DNA of 64,000 nt, taken from NCBI RefSeq assembly GCF_022829465.1, contig NZ_JAKSXZ010000110.1, positions 186,001 through 250,000 on the forward strand. The letters are read 5' to 3'. Within the stretch, counting starts at the first letter, position 1; every line of letters starts with the position of its first letter. A program made the translations under genes and the position numbers. This document shows positions 30,238 to 39,134 of this stretch, one piece after another. Below the pieces are notes generated by a model. The model had not been told where the DNA came from, ran no database searches, and saw nothing but the letters and a program-made list of their open reading frames with translations. The stretch is from Methylobacterium sp. J-067 (GTDB lineage: Bacteria; Pseudomonadota; Alphaproteobacteria; Rhizobiales; Beijerinckiaceae).

Positions 30238-33200
30238 ATGAACCGCAACGCGATCTCGCATTTCGATAGTTTCGATCCGGAGGTGATCGAAGCCGCCCGC
30301 GATGTCGCGAGCCGTGCCGGCGTCCCCCTCGAGGCGTGGATCGCCTCCGTCGTGCCGCAGCATCTCGCCCCGCTCGGCGGCAGCGCCGAGCGACAGGTTT
30401 CCCAGGAGGCGACCCGGATGGTGCAGGACCCCGCACACGATTCGGCTGGCATCGCTTCCTCCGAAGGTTTGGCCACCCTCATGACCCGCCTCGATGGTCT
30501 GGACCGCTCTATGGAAGCCGAGCGCCGCGCGGCGGCCCAGGCCGAGCAGAAGCGCCTCGAAGAGATCGAGCTGCGCATCGACCGCGCCCTGCAGACGAGC
30601 CCGGTGCAGCAGGTGACCGAGCGCCTCGGTGACATCGAGCGCCGGGTCGCCGAACTCGGCGATCAGGTCACCGTCCGTCCGGCCGCCAAACGCGGCAAGT
30701 CCACCGCCGCCGAGATGCGCGAGGCCGTCCAGGCCATCCGCCAGCGCCAGCGCGAGCTCTCGGCGCAGGCCGAGCCAGCCGGCACCGTCGCGACGATGCA
30801 CCGGGATCTGGAGCGCCGTCTCGTCACCGAGACCGAAGCCAAGGTCGCGACGCCGGCCGAGCCGAAGATCGAGGCGCCCATGAAGTCCGCCAGCACCCTG
30901 CCGGATTACGTCATGGACGAGCTGCGCCGCGAGGCGGCCCGACTCACCGAGACCATGGCGCCGCTCGCCACGAACGCCGACATCGCTTCCCTGGAAAGCG
31001 CCCTCGATTCGCTCGCGGGCAGCATCGGCCGCGCCCGCTCGGATGCCGAGGTGCCCGCGCTCGCCCTGCCGTTGGCGGTGATCCGCACGCGGATCAAGGA
31101 ACTCGACCATTCCGACGCTGAGGCCGCCCATGCGCAGGTCGCCGCCGGCCTGAAGCGCTTCAAGAACCGCCTCGACGTCGCCATTGCCTTCGAGGAGGCC
31201 GATGCCGACCGTTCGGCCCTCGACGCGCTCGCCGCCGAACTCGCCACCATCCGTGCCGCCGCCGACGAACTGGCCGAGCCGACGCGTTTGGGCCGGGTCA
31301 TCGCCCGCGTCGAGGCGCTGAGCGACGACATCGCCCGCATTCCCCCGGCGCCGGAGCCGACGCCGGAGCCCGTGCCCACAGAGAGCCCCGCCCCGAAGGC
31401 GGAGCTGGCCGACGAGATCAGCGCGCTGGCCGAGAGAGTGGACAGCCTGTCGGCCCGCGCCGACGTCGATGCCGGCGCCCGTCCCCGGAAGGCTGCACCC
31501 GCCGCCGCTACGGGCGACATGGCCTCGATCCAGGCAATGCTGCACAGCCTCGCGGAGAAGGTGGACCGCGTCGGCGAGCGCAACGGCCCGGACGGGCTCG
31601 ACGCCCTCGAAAAGCAGGTCCTGACCCTGGTCGACAAGATCGAGGCGCCCTCCGCCCTCGATCCGGCGCTGACCAGCCTCGAGCGCACGATGAACGACCT
31701 GATGCACCAGGTCGAGGCGCTGCGGGATGTCTCTCCCAGCGAGGCGGTGATCACCCGCGCCGCGAAGGAAGCCGTCGCCGAGACGCTGCGGGGGGTGAAC
31801 CCCGCCGCCAACCCGAGCGAGTTCGGTCTGCTCCGGGCGAGCCTCGCGGAGATGCAGGCCCGGCAGATCGCCTCGGATGAGCGCCTGAGCGCGACCCTCG
31901 AAGGGGTGCAATCGGCCCTCGACCGGCTCGTCAACCGCCTCGGCTCCGTCGAGACGGCCCCGGCCCAGCGCGCCCCGTCCCTGGACGAGCGCCTAATGAC
32001 CACGACCACCGTCGAGGCGCCCCGCGCCACGTGGCGGGCGCCGCAGCGCGAGGAGGCCGAGCCGACCCCGGTCCTGAGTGCCGGCGACGCCCTGCTCGAA
32101 CCCGGCATGCCCCGCCCGAGCCGCGCTCCCGCGATCACGGTCGAGAAGCGCGAGCCGGTGACGAAGGCCCCGTCCATCGACAAGGCCACGTCGGCCAACG
32201 GCGACATCAAGACGAGCTTCATCGCCGCCGCCCGCCGCGCGGCCCAGGCCGCCCAGGCGGAGCTGGCCGCCGAGACGCCGGCCGACCGGCCGCTCAGGCA
32301 GCGGGCCGTCCCGCAGGCCGCTGCCACGACCGGGCGGATGACCCGCCTGCGCTCTGAGATCGACCAGCACCGCAAGCCGCTCCTCCTGGGGCTGGCGGCC
32401 ATCGTCCTCACCTTGGGTGCGATCCAGGCGGTCGGCGTGCGCAACGACGACCCGAAGGGCGTGCCGCAGCTTGCCCCCACGCCGGGTGCCACCACGGCCG
32501 AGAAGCCCGCCGACACCCAGAAGACCGCCGAGGCGCCGAAGGCCGCCCCCGCCGCGATCCCGCAGGACCCGACCACGACGCAGACCGTCGCGAGCCCCAA
32601 GGTGCAGGAGCCCGCCACCCCGGCGAAGCCCGCCGTGCCGCAGGTTCCGAACATGGCCGGTCTCGCCGGAGACCTCGCCAACGTGCCCGCCGGCCTCGCC
32701 AAGGTGAAGCAGGCCGCCCTCGCGGGCGACGGCCCGGCGGTGTGGGAACTGGCGATGCGCGAGGCGGACGGGCGCGGCATGCCGCGTGACCTCGCCGCCG
32801 CCGCCAAGCTGTTCGAGAAGCTGGCGAATGTCGGCTACGCCCCGGCCCAGTACAAGCTCGGCGCCCATTACGAGAAGGGCTCGGGCGTGACCCGCGACCT
32901 CGCCCAGGCGAAGCTCTGGTACGGTCGCGCGGCCGAGCAGGGCCATGCCCGCGCCATGCACAACCTCGGCGTGATCTATGCCGAGAACCCGGCCGCCGGC
33001 GGCAAGCCCGATTTCGCCTCGGCCGCCTCCTGGTTCCGCCAGGGTGCCGAGCACGGGGTGCGCGACAGCCAGTACAACATCGCGGTGCTCTACGCCCGTG
33101 GCCTCGGCCTGACGCAGGATCTGGTGCAGTCCTTCGTGTGGTTCGGCGCCGCCGCCGCGCAGGGCGACGACGATGCCGGCAAGAAGCGCGATGACGTCGC

Positions 33201-33390
33201 CACGAAGCTGAGCGAGGGCGACCTTGCCCGGGCCAAGAGCCTCGCCGCCTCGTTCAAGCCGCGCCGGCTCGATCCGGCGGTGAACGAGCCCCCGGCGATC
33301 TCCGATGCTGGCCAGGGTCCGGTGAGTCTCCTCGGCGCCCCGATCCCCACCGCCGCCGTCACGCCGCCCAACGCCCGCAAGGCGATCTGA
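30238..33390 (+). CDS. PodJ-like polar localisation factor with Sel1 repeats
   Basis: A protein of 1050 residues. The start (AISHFDSFDPEVIEAARDVA) and the very long cytoplasmic region rich in heptad-like Leu/Ala/Glu coiled coil (about 75-560) match PodJ-type scaffolds. One membrane segment (about 712-732, LLLGLAAIVLTLGAIQAVGV) is followed by a Pro/Ala linker and Sel1-like repeats (about 820-1000; blocks such as GYAPAQYKLGAHYEKGSGV and ARAMHNLGVIYAEN). PodJ organises one cell pole, recruiting division and signalling proteins in Caulobacter and related Rhizobiales. It lacks the terminal peptidoglycan-binding domain of some PodJ proteins. Confidence 0.78.
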   Translation: MNRNAISHFDSFDPEVIEAARDVASRAGVPLEAWIASVVPQHLAPLGGSAERQVSQEATRMVQDPAHDSAGIASSEGLATLMTRLDGLDRSMEAERRAAAQAEQKRLEEIELRIDRALQTSPVQQVTERLGDIERRVAELGDQVTVRPAAKRGKSTAAEMREAVQAIRQRQRELSAQAEPAGTVATMHRDLERRLVTETEAKVATPAEPKIEAPMKSASTLPDYVMDELRREAARLTETMAPLATNADIASLESALDSLAGSIGRARSDAEVPALALPLAVIRTRIKELDHSDAEAAHAQVAAGLKRFKNRLDVAIAFEEADADRSALDALAAELATIRAAADELAEPTRLGRVIARVEALSDDIARIPPAPEPTPEPVPTESPAPKAELADEISALAERVDSLSARADVDAGARPRKAAPAAATGDMASIQAMLHSLAEKVDRVGERNGPDGLDALEKQVLTLVDKIEAPSALDPALTSLERTMNDLMHQVEALRDVSPSEAVITRAAKEAVAETLRGVNPAANPSEFGLLRASLAEMQARQIASDERLSATLEGVQSALDRLVNRLGSVETAPAQRAPSLDERLMTTTTVEAPRATWRAPQREEAEPTPVLSAGDALLEPGMPRPSRAPAITVEKREPVTKAPSIDKATSANGDIKTSFIAAARRAAQAAQAELAAETPADRPLRQRAVPQAAATTGRMTRLRSEIDQHRKPLLLGLAAIVLTLGAIQAVGVRNDDPKGVPQLAPTPGATTAEKPADTQKTAEAPKAAPAAIPQDPTTTQTVASPKVQEPATPAKPAVPQVPNMAGLAGDLANVPAGLAKVKQAALAGDGPAVWELAMREADGRGMPRDLAAAAKLFEKLANVGYAPAQYKLGAHYEKGSGVTRDLAQAKLWYGRAAEQGHARAMHNLGVIYAENPAAGGKPDFASAASWFRQGAEHGVRDSQYNIAVLYARGLGLTQDLVQSFVWFGAAAAQGDDDAGKKRDDVATKLSEGDLARAKSLAASFKPRRLDPAVNEPPAISDAGQGPVSLLGAPIPTAAVTPPNARKAI

Positions 33391-33398
33391 GCCCTCAT

Positions 33399-33429
33399 CC
33401 GCCCCGTTCGGGCCTCCGGAACGGGGCGG
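33399..33429 (+). terminator. GC-rich hairpin after the podJ-like gene, no U tract
   Basis: A perfect 10-bp stem (33399-33408, CCGCCCCGTT; 33420-33429) with an 11-base loop begins 8 bases after the stop. The following bases are GGGAGGC rather than T-rich, so it may block exonucleases or act with Rho rather than as a classical intrinsic terminator. Confidence 0.5.
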
Positions 33430-33561
33430 GGAGGCACAGCGCCGCAACGGCCGTTCTGACCTTGACCGCAGACACGGGATGCGTGACGCCTCCCACGAGA
33501 GTGCGGTCGGTCCGGCCCGGTATGGTACGGTCCCATGGCCGGGCATGGAACCGGAGGTTGG

Positions 33562-33999
33562 ATGGCGCGCCTACCCGCAGTGCCGTTGAGCGCCATCGTG
33601 CTCGGCGTGGCCGGGCTGATTCCCTTTCTGGGCTTTGCCGCCCTCGCGGTGTCGGGGAGCGACGGCGGGCTGGGCAATATCGGCCTGTCGCCGCGCACGA
33701 TCCTGTCGGCCTACGGTGCGGTGATCGCCTCGTTCCTCGGGGGCATCCGCTGGGGCGCGGCGGCGGCGCGCGGCGGTCGCAACGGCGACTACTTCATCGC
33801 GATCGTCCCCTCCCTGGTCGCCTGGGCCGCCATGGCGGCGCCCGCCCCGTGGGACCTGCGCATCCTCGGCGTGCTCGTCCTGGCCTGGGGCCTCGTGGAC
33901 CAGGATCTGTCGCGGCGCGGCCTCGCCCCCATCTGGCTCGGGCGCCTGCGCCTCGTCCTGTCCGGCGTCGCCGGGGCGGCGCTGCTCGTCGCGGCGTGA
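33562..33999 (+). CDS. DUF3429 family membrane protein
   Basis: A protein of 145 residues with about five hydrophobic segments (for example VPLSAIVLGVAGLIPFLGFA and GAVIASFLGGIRWG). The SFLGGIRWG block is typical of the DUF3429 family, whose function is unknown. ATG 33562 was chosen because GGAGG lies 4 bases upstream; an ATG at 33535 would add nine residues. It is convergent with the small gene ending at 34004. Confidence 0.8.
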   Translation: MARLPAVPLSAIVLGVAGLIPFLGFAALAVSGSDGGLGNIGLSPRTILSAYGAVIASFLGGIRWGAAAARGGRNGDYFIAIVPSLVAWAAMAAPAPWDLRILGVLVLAWGLVDQDLSRRGLAPIWLGRLRLVLSGVAGAALLVAA

Positions 34000-34003
34000 G
34001 GGT

Positions 34004-34234
34004 CTAGCGCCGGTCGCCCGGCTGGGTGAGGGCGCGCAGCAGAGCCACGATCGCCGCCCGCTGGTCCGGCGCCGTCAATCGCCGGAACAGCAGGGCTACC
34101 TCGGCCCGTTCGACCGGATCCGGCCCATCGTCGGTGGCGGGGCGCGCAGATCGGAAGGCGGCGGGCGAGACCGACAGCACCGCCGCGATGCGCGTCAGCT
34201 GCTCCCGGGTCTCCGGCGGTTCGACCACGGCCAT
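34004..34234 (-). CDS. Small hypothetical protein
   Basis: A protein of 76 residues (MAVVEPPETREQLTRIAAVL onward) predicted to be all-helical, acidic in the middle and soluble. The segment REQLTRIAAVLSVSPAAFR could be a short helix-turn-helix-like piece, but this is too weak to assign. Codon use is GC-rich like the neighbours. It is convergent with the DUF3429 gene, 4 bp apart. Confidence 0.5.
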   Translation of the reverse strand: MAVVEPPETREQLTRIAAVLSVSPAAFRSARPATDDGPDPVERAEVALLFRRLTAPDQRAAIVALLRALTQPGDRR

Positions 34235-34404
34235 CGCTCAACCCCAGGTCCGACCTGACGCCCACGCGGCGCGGCTCCGATCGACCCGCGCAGCCTAGCG
34301 CAGCCCCATGCCGAATGTCACCTGAGGTTGCATACGGATCACTTCGGGGAGGGCGAGATACCGTGCCGCAGGCCGCGGGATGACGCCCGGATACAATCCA
34401 GACG

Positions 34405-34441
34405 CGAAAAGGGCGGCGGATGCCTCGCACCCGCCGCCCCA
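34405..34441 (-). terminator. Intrinsic terminator after icd
   Basis: Inverted arms 34411-34419 (GGGCGGCGG) and 34431-34439 pair perfectly around an 11-base loop. AAAA at 34407-34410 gives a U run on the minus-strand RNA, directly after the icd stop at 34465. Confidence 0.8.
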
Positions 34442-34464
34442 TGCTTTCAGACCGTGCCGCCCAC

Positions 34465-35679
34465 TCAGGCGGACATGGCGGTCTTGAGGTTCTGATCGAC
34501 CTTGTCGAGGAAGCCGGTGGTGGAGAGCCACTTCTGGTCCGGGCCGACGAGGAGGGCGAGATCCTTGGTCATGTGACCGGCCTCGACGGTGTCGACGCAG
34601 ACCTTCTCCAGCGTGGCCGAGAACTTCGCCAGCTCGTCGTTGCCGTCGAGCTTGGCGCGGTGGGTCAGGCCACGGGTCCAGGCGAAGATCGAGGCGATGG
34701 AGTTGGTCGAGGTCTCGCGGCCCTTCTGGTGCTCGCGGAAGTGGCGGGTGACGGTGCCGTGGGCGGCCTCGGCCTCGACGGTGTTGCCGTCCGGGGTCAT
34801 CAGCACCGAGGTCATGAGACCCAGCGAACCGAAGCCCTGCGCCGCCGTGTCCGACTGCACGTCGCCATCGTAGTTTTTGCAGGCCCACACGTAGCCGCCC
34901 GACCACTTGAGGCACGAGGCCACCATGTCGTCGATGAGGCGGTGCTCGTAGGTGATGCCGAGGGTCTTGAACTGCGCCTCGAACTCCTCCTCGTAGACCT
35001 TCTGGAACAGGTCCTTGAACCGGCCGTCATAGGCCTTCAGGATGGTGTTCTTGGTGGAGAGGTACACCGGGTACCGGCGCGCGAGGCCGTAGTTCATCGA
35101 GGCGCGGGCGAAGTCGATGATCGACTGGTCGAGGTTGTACATCGACATGGCGACGCCGGCCTCGGGGAACTTGAACACCTCCTTCTCGATGACGGTGCCG
35201 TCGTCACCCTCGAACTTGATGGTCAGGCGGCCCTTGCCGGGCACCTTGAAGTCCGTGGCGCGGTACTGGTCGCCGTACGCGTGGCGGCCGATCACGAAGG
35301 GCTGCGTCCAGCCGGGGACGAGGCGCGGCACGTTCTTACAGATGATCGGCTCGCGGAAGATCACGCCGCCGAGGATGTTGCGGATCGTGCCGTTCGGCGA
35401 GCGCCACATCTCCTTGAGGTTGAATTCCTTCACGCGGGCTTCGTCCGGCGTGATGGTGGCGCACTTCACGCCGACACCGTGGCGCTTGATCGCCTCGGCG
35501 GCATCGACCGTCACCTTGTCACCGGTCGCGTCGCGGTGCTCGACGCCGAGGTCGTAATATTCGAGATCCACGTCGAGGTGAGGGTGGATCAGCTTGTTCT
35601 TGATCTCGGCCCAGATGATCCGGGTCATCTCGTCGCCGTCGAGTTCGACGACCGGGTTCGCTACCTTGATCTTCGCCAT
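34465..35679 (-). CDS. icd: NADP-dependent isocitrate dehydrogenase
   Basis: A protein of 404 residues. It converts isocitrate to 2-oxoglutarate in the TCA cycle. The start [20 protein letters not shown] and blocks such as [39 protein letters not shown] and [20 protein letters not shown] mark the eukaryotic-like homodimeric subtype common in alphaproteobacteria. The very long upstream open frame is a shadow of the divergent methyltransferase gene. It ends at an intrinsic terminator. Confidence 0.95.
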   Translation of the reverse strand: MAKIKVANPVVELDGDEMTRIIWAEIKNKLIHPHLDVDLEYYDLGVEHRDATGDKVTVDAAEAIKRHGVGVKCATITPDEARVKEFNLKEMWRSPNGTIRNILGGVIFREPIICKNVPRLVPGWTQPFVIGRHAYGDQYRATDFKVPGKGRLTIKFEGDDGTVIEKEVFKFPEAGVAMSMYNLDQSIIDFARASMNYGLARRYPVYLSTKNTILKAYDGRFKDLFQKVYEEEFEAQFKTLGITYEHRLIDDMVASCLKWSGGYVWACKNYDGDVQSDTAAQGFGSLGLMTSVLMTPDGNTVEAEAAHGTVTRHFREHQKGRETSTNSIASIFAWTRGLTHRAKLDGNDELAKFSATLEKVCVDTVEAGHMTKDLALLVGPDQKWLSTTGFLDKVDQNLKTAMSA

Positions 35680-35850
35680 GGGCCGGGTGCCTTTTCGTCC
35701 GCTGTCCTCGGGGCGCACGGCATGCAAGGGCCGTGCGGACGCGCCCGGCGACATAGCAAGGGGCTCCTCCGAGCGGAAGGCTCGGGCTGTCAACCGGCCG
35801 GTGTCGTAACCCCCCCTCGACGGACTGCCGGCCCCGTGCCAGAGGGCGGC

Positions 35851-36612
35851 ATGACCCGCGACGACGCCGAAAAGGACCTCGAACTCCCGCCGGGCACGGC
35901 GCCGGCCGTGATCCTCGTGGAGCCGCAGCTCGCCGAGAACATCGGCATGACGGCCCGCGCCATGGCGAATTTCGGCCTCTCCGAACTGCGCCTCGTCAAC
36001 CCGAAGAACGGCTGGCCGAAGAAGGGCGTGCGCGAGGCGGCCTCCGGCGCGACCCACGTCCTCGACCGGGCGACGATCTTCGCCACCGTCGAGGAGGCCG
36101 TGGCGGACCTGAACTACGTGCTGGCCACCACCGCCCGCGAGCGCGGGCAGATGAAGCGCGTCTTCTCGCCGGAAGAGGGCATGGCCGAAGTCGCCGGCCG
36201 CGCCGGGCAGCGTTGCGGCATCCTGTTCGGGCGGGAGCGGGTCGGACTCTCGAACGACGAGGTGTCGCTGGCGGACGCCATCGTCACCTTCCCGGTCTCG
36301 CCGGATTTCCCCTCGCTCAACCTCGCCCAGGCCGTGCTGCTCGTCGGCTACGAGTGGCGCCGGGCGAGCGGCCGGGCGGTGCTCCCCTTCGCCGGGGAGA
36401 TGCACTCGCCTCCCGCCTCGCGCGAGGCCCTCGTCGCGCTGTTCGCCAAGCTGGAGGTGGCCCTCGACGCGGTGGGGTTCTATCCGCCGGAGAAACGCGG
36501 CGGCATCGTGCGCAACATGCGCGACAGGCTGCACCGCATGGCCATGACGGAGCAGGACATCCGCACCTTCCAGGGCGCGCTGCGCTCGCTCACCCGTTCG
36601 CGGAAGAGCTGA
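35851..36612 (+). CDS. SPOUT RNA methyltransferase (TrmJ/TrmH family)
   Basis: A protein of 253 residues. The SpoU-type blocks are [20 protein letters not shown] (motif 1), [16 protein letters not shown] (motif 2) and [15 protein letters not shown] (motif 3, knotted SAM site). Architecture and length match TrmJ, which 2'-O-methylates position 32 of tRNAs, although TrmH-like relatives act elsewhere. Cytosolic. The 3' end overlaps the convergent small gene at 36590-36793 by 23 bp. Confidence 0.82.
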   Translation: MTRDDAEKDLELPPGTAPAVILVEPQLAENIGMTARAMANFGLSELRLVNPKNGWPKKGVREAASGATHVLDRATIFATVEEAVADLNYVLATTARERGQMKRVFSPEEGMAEVAGRAGQRCGILFGRERVGLSNDEVSLADAIVTFPVSPDFPSLNLAQAVLLVGYEWRRASGRAVLPFAGEMHSPPASREALVALFAKLEVALDAVGFYPPEKRGGIVRNMRDRLHRMAMTEQDIRTFQGALRSLTRSRKS

Positions 36613-36793
36613 TTCCGCCGAGGTCCGGCGGCTTGCCGCCGCCGAAGCAGCGGCCGACCGCCTCCCAGAACGCGGCCTGCTCCTCGTCGGTGCAGCGCCC
36701 GACGCGGGCCGCGACCATGGCGAGGCCCGCCTTGGCGTCCTCGCTGTCGGCGACTTCGGACTCGGTCGGCGCGGTGACTCGCTCTTCTGTCAT
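36590..36793 (-). CDS. Small hypothetical protein
   Basis: A protein of 67 residues ([20 protein letters not shown] onward) with an acidic N-terminal half and a C-terminal part containing two cysteines ([20 protein letters not shown]). A strong GGAGGA ribosome site lies 5 bases before the ATG, which supports a real gene despite the 23-bp overlap with the end of the convergent RNA methyltransferase gene. Family unknown. Confidence 0.6.
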   Translation of the reverse strand: MTEERVTAPTESEVADSEDAKAGLAMVAARVGRCTDEEQAAFWEAVGRCFGGGKPPDLGGISSSANG

Positions 36794-36911
36794 GGCGTTC
36801 CTCCGTGCGGGGACAACGCCCCAAAGCGTGGGCGCTGTTCCGTCCGCCGCCGCAATCGGGCATGGAGGCGCGGCCGGCCGCCTCAATCCGCCGGACGATC
36901 TTGAGGACCCC

Positions 36912-37562
36912 GTGCGGCTCGACGTCGACAATCTCGCCTGCCGCCGCTCCGGCCGCCGGATCTTCGCCGGCCTGACCTTCTCGCTGGGGGAGGGCGGGGC
37001 GCTCGCCGTCACCGGCCGCAACGGCGCGGGCAAGTCGAGCCTGTTGGCGATCCTGTCCGGCCGGTTGCGTCCCGATGCGGGGACCATCGCGGTCTCCGGC
37101 GTCGGCGAGGCGACCCTGCCGGAATGCCTGCACGTGGTCGGCCACCGGGACGGGCTGAAATCCGCCCTCACGGCCGGAGAGAACCTGACCTTTGCCCGCG
37201 ATCTCCTGGGCGCGCCGCGCCTGATGCCGGCGGAGGCGCTGGACCGGCTCGGCCTCGGCCACGCCCTCGACCTGCCCGTCGCCTACCTCTCGGCGGGGCA
37301 GCGGCGCCGGGTTGCGCTGGCACGGCTTCTCGTCTGTGCCCGCCCGCTCTGGCTGCTCGACGAGCCCACCGCCGCCCTCGACGTCGCCTCGCAGGAGGTC
37401 CTGGCCGCGCTGATGGCTGAGCACCGGGCGGGGGGCGGCCTCGTCATCGCCGCGACCCACCAAGCGCTGGGCCTGCACGACGCGATGGAACTGCGCATCG
37501 ACCGCGCCGCGCTGGAGCAGGCCGCGCCCGCTGCCGGGGCGGATGCGGAGGAATGGCTATGA
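36912..37562 (+). CDS. ccmA: Cytochrome c biogenesis heme exporter ATPase CcmA
   Basis: An ABC ATPase of 216 residues. It carries Walker A GRNGAGKSS, signature LSAGQRRRVALARLL, Walker B LWLLDEP and the H-loop ATH. In system I cytochrome c maturation CcmAB releases holo-CcmE from CcmCD in the inner membrane. GTG 36912 (RLDVDNLACRRSGRRIF) is preceded by GAGGA; longer frames have no family-like sequence. Its stop overlaps ccmB as ATGA. Confidence 0.88.
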   Translation: MRLDVDNLACRRSGRRIFAGLTFSLGEGGALAVTGRNGAGKSSLLAILSGRLRPDAGTIAVSGVGEATLPECLHVVGHRDGLKSALTAGENLTFARDLLGAPRLMPAEALDRLGLGHALDLPVAYLSAGQRRRVALARLLVCARPLWLLDEPTAALDVASQEVLAALMAEHRAGGGLVIAATHQALGLHDAMELRIDRAALEQAAPAAGADAEEWL

Positions 37563-38227
37563 TCCGCGCTGGCCTCGCCCTTCTCGCCCGCGATCTGCGG
37601 CTCGCCGCCCGCGTCGGCGGATCGGGGACGCTCTCCCTCGTCTTCTTCCTGATGATCGTGGCGCTGGTGCCCTTCGCGCTGGGCCCAGACCTGAATCTGC
37701 TCTCGCGGATCGGGCCGGCGATCCTTTGGCTCTCGGCGGTGCTCGCGACGCTGATCGGCCTCGACCGGCTGTTCCAGGCCGACGAGGAGGACGGCTCCCT
37801 CGACCTGATGACCGGCGCCCCCGTGCCCCTGGAGGGAATCGTTCTCGCCAAGGTGCTGGCCCACTGGCTCACCACGGGCCTGCCCCTGGCGCTGGCGAGC
37901 CCACTCTTCGGCCTTCTCGTCGCCCTCGACGGCACCGCTATGGCGTCCACCGCCCTGACCCTGGCGCTCGGCACCCCGGCCCTCAGCTTCATCGGCGCGG
38001 TGGGGGCGGCGCTCACGGCCTCGATCCGCCGGGGCGGGCTGATTCTGGCGGTGCTGGTGCTGCCGCTGATGATTCCGACGCTGATCTTCGGAGTCTCGGC
38101 CGCCCAGGCGGCAACGGGCGGGACGGTGCCGTTCCTCGTGCCGCTGGCGGTGCTGACCGGGCTGACCCTCATCGCCGCCGTGGTGGGCACGGTCGCGGCG
38201 GCGGCGGCGCTGAGATGGCCGGAGTGA
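37559..38227 (+). CDS. ccmB: Heme exporter membrane subunit CcmB
   Basis: A protein of 222 residues with six predicted membrane helices. The start MIRAGLALLARDLRLAAR and the block FQADEEDGSLDLMTGAPVPLEG are CcmB signatures. It works with CcmA. The ATG overlaps the ccmA stop; an ATG two codons upstream is possible. ccmC, which often follows in other proteobacteria, is absent here; rpsT comes next. Confidence 0.9.
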   Translation: MIRAGLALLARDLRLAARVGGSGTLSLVFFLMIVALVPFALGPDLNLLSRIGPAILWLSAVLATLIGLDRLFQADEEDGSLDLMTGAPVPLEGIVLAKVLAHWLTTGLPLALASPLFGLLVALDGTAMASTALTLALGTPALSFIGAVGAALTASIRRGGLILAVLVLPLMIPTLIFGVSAAQAATGGTVPFLVPLAVLTGLTLIAAVVGTVAAAAALRWPE

Positions 38228-38388
38228 ATTGACGGAGAGCCCCCCGCTGACTATAGGAGGCGCTTCGTTGAGAGGCCGCGCTTTTCGCGTGCGCTGCGTC
38301 TCGGCCATCGCCTGACAACTGATGCGTTGACCGATCCCCGGCCGTGCCGGCCCGTCGGCATCGCCCGACGAGAAACACGAGGACTTAC

Positions 38389-38655
38389 ATGGCCAATACC
38401 GCTTCGGCCAGGAAAATGACCCGCAAGATCGCCAAGCGCACGGCGATCAACAAATCCCGTCGCTCCCGCATGCGTACCTTCGTGCGCAAGGTCGAGGAGG
38501 CGATCGCCGCCGGCAACCAGCAGGACGCGCTATCCGCCCTGCAGAGCGCCGAGCCGGAGATCATGCGCGCGGCCCAGAGGGGCATCGTTCACAAGAACAA
38601 CGCCTCCCGAAAGGTCTCGCGCCTCGCGGCGCGGGTGAAGGCCCTGGCGGCCTGA
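38389..38655 (+). CDS. rpsT: 30S ribosomal protein S20
   Basis: A protein of 88 residues, highly basic, starting [20 protein letters not shown], the normal length of S20. It binds 16S rRNA early in 30S assembly. The block [19 protein letters not shown] is typical. GAGG lies 6 bases before the ATG. An intrinsic terminator follows, separating it from dnaA; rpsT next to dnaA is a common alphaproteobacterial arrangement. Confidence 0.97.
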   Translation: MANTASARKMTRKIAKRTAINKSRRSRMRTFVRKVEEAIAAGNQQDALSALQSAEPEIMRAAQRGIVHKNNASRKVSRLAARVKALAA

Positions 38656-38686
38656 TCGCCACGACCCCATCGACCTGACGGTTTCG

Positions 38687-38719
38687 AAAAAGCCCGGCCA
38701 TCGCGCCGGGCTTTTTCTT
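38687..38719 (+). terminator. Intrinsic terminator after rpsT
   Basis: A perfect 12-base inverted repeat, 38687-38698 (AAAAAGCCCGGC) and 38705-38716, surrounds a 6-base loop and ends in a T-rich run, 31 bases after the rpsT stop. Confidence 0.95.
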
Positions 38720-38787
38720 TGCGCGTCCGCCACCTCGGCCACGGCCTCAGGAAGCGTTAACCCTGCGCCAAAGTTTGCTGCATTGCG

Positions 38788-39082
38788 GAGTCCACCGGCC
38801 CCGTGTAGCTTAACAGAACGTCACCACGCTCAAGCAAAACACGCTGGATCTGGGGATTCCGGCGAATCCCGTGTCGCGGCAAGACTCTAGCTCTTCGCCC
38901 AAGCCCGGTTCGGAACACTTGCCGTTGGGAATCTCCGCCATCCCCATAAGTCCCACTGTTAAGGGAACCGCAGGTCTTTGTTGATAGCCTCTTCCAATCG
39001 GCAAAAGTTCCTCGTGTCTGGGTTGACTCGACATATGGAATCAGTCTCGCGCCGTAGTTGCGAGACGCGGACAGCGTGAATC
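38788..39082. promoter_or_regulatory. Cluster of eight GANTC (CcrM) sites in the dnaA upstream region
   Basis: GANTC occurs at 38788, 38855, 38864, 38883, 38929, 39025, 39038 and 39078 within the 418-bp gap between rpsT and dnaA, where one or two would be expected. GANTC is the target of the cell-cycle DNA methyltransferase CcrM, and dnaA transcription in Caulobacter depends on methylation of such sites. I see no consensus DnaA box and no CtrA box with correct spacing, so this is a regulatory leader rather than a clear origin. Confidence 0.75.
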
Positions 39083-39134
39083 GTGCGTACACGTTGCGGA
39101 TGATCTTCGTCGGCAACGTGGGGGAGAGCCAGTG

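Noticed and set aside
29923..31911. 662-codon open frame on the minus strand across the podJ-like gene
   Set aside because: It is an antisense shadow in high-GC DNA; the plus-strand protein has recognisable coiled coil, membrane segment and Sel1 repeats.
38717..39134. Possible replication origin (oriC) upstream of dnaA
   Set aside because: No consensus DnaA boxes, no spaced CtrA boxes and no clear AT-rich unwinding element; only the GANTC cluster is solid, so it is reported as a regulatory region.
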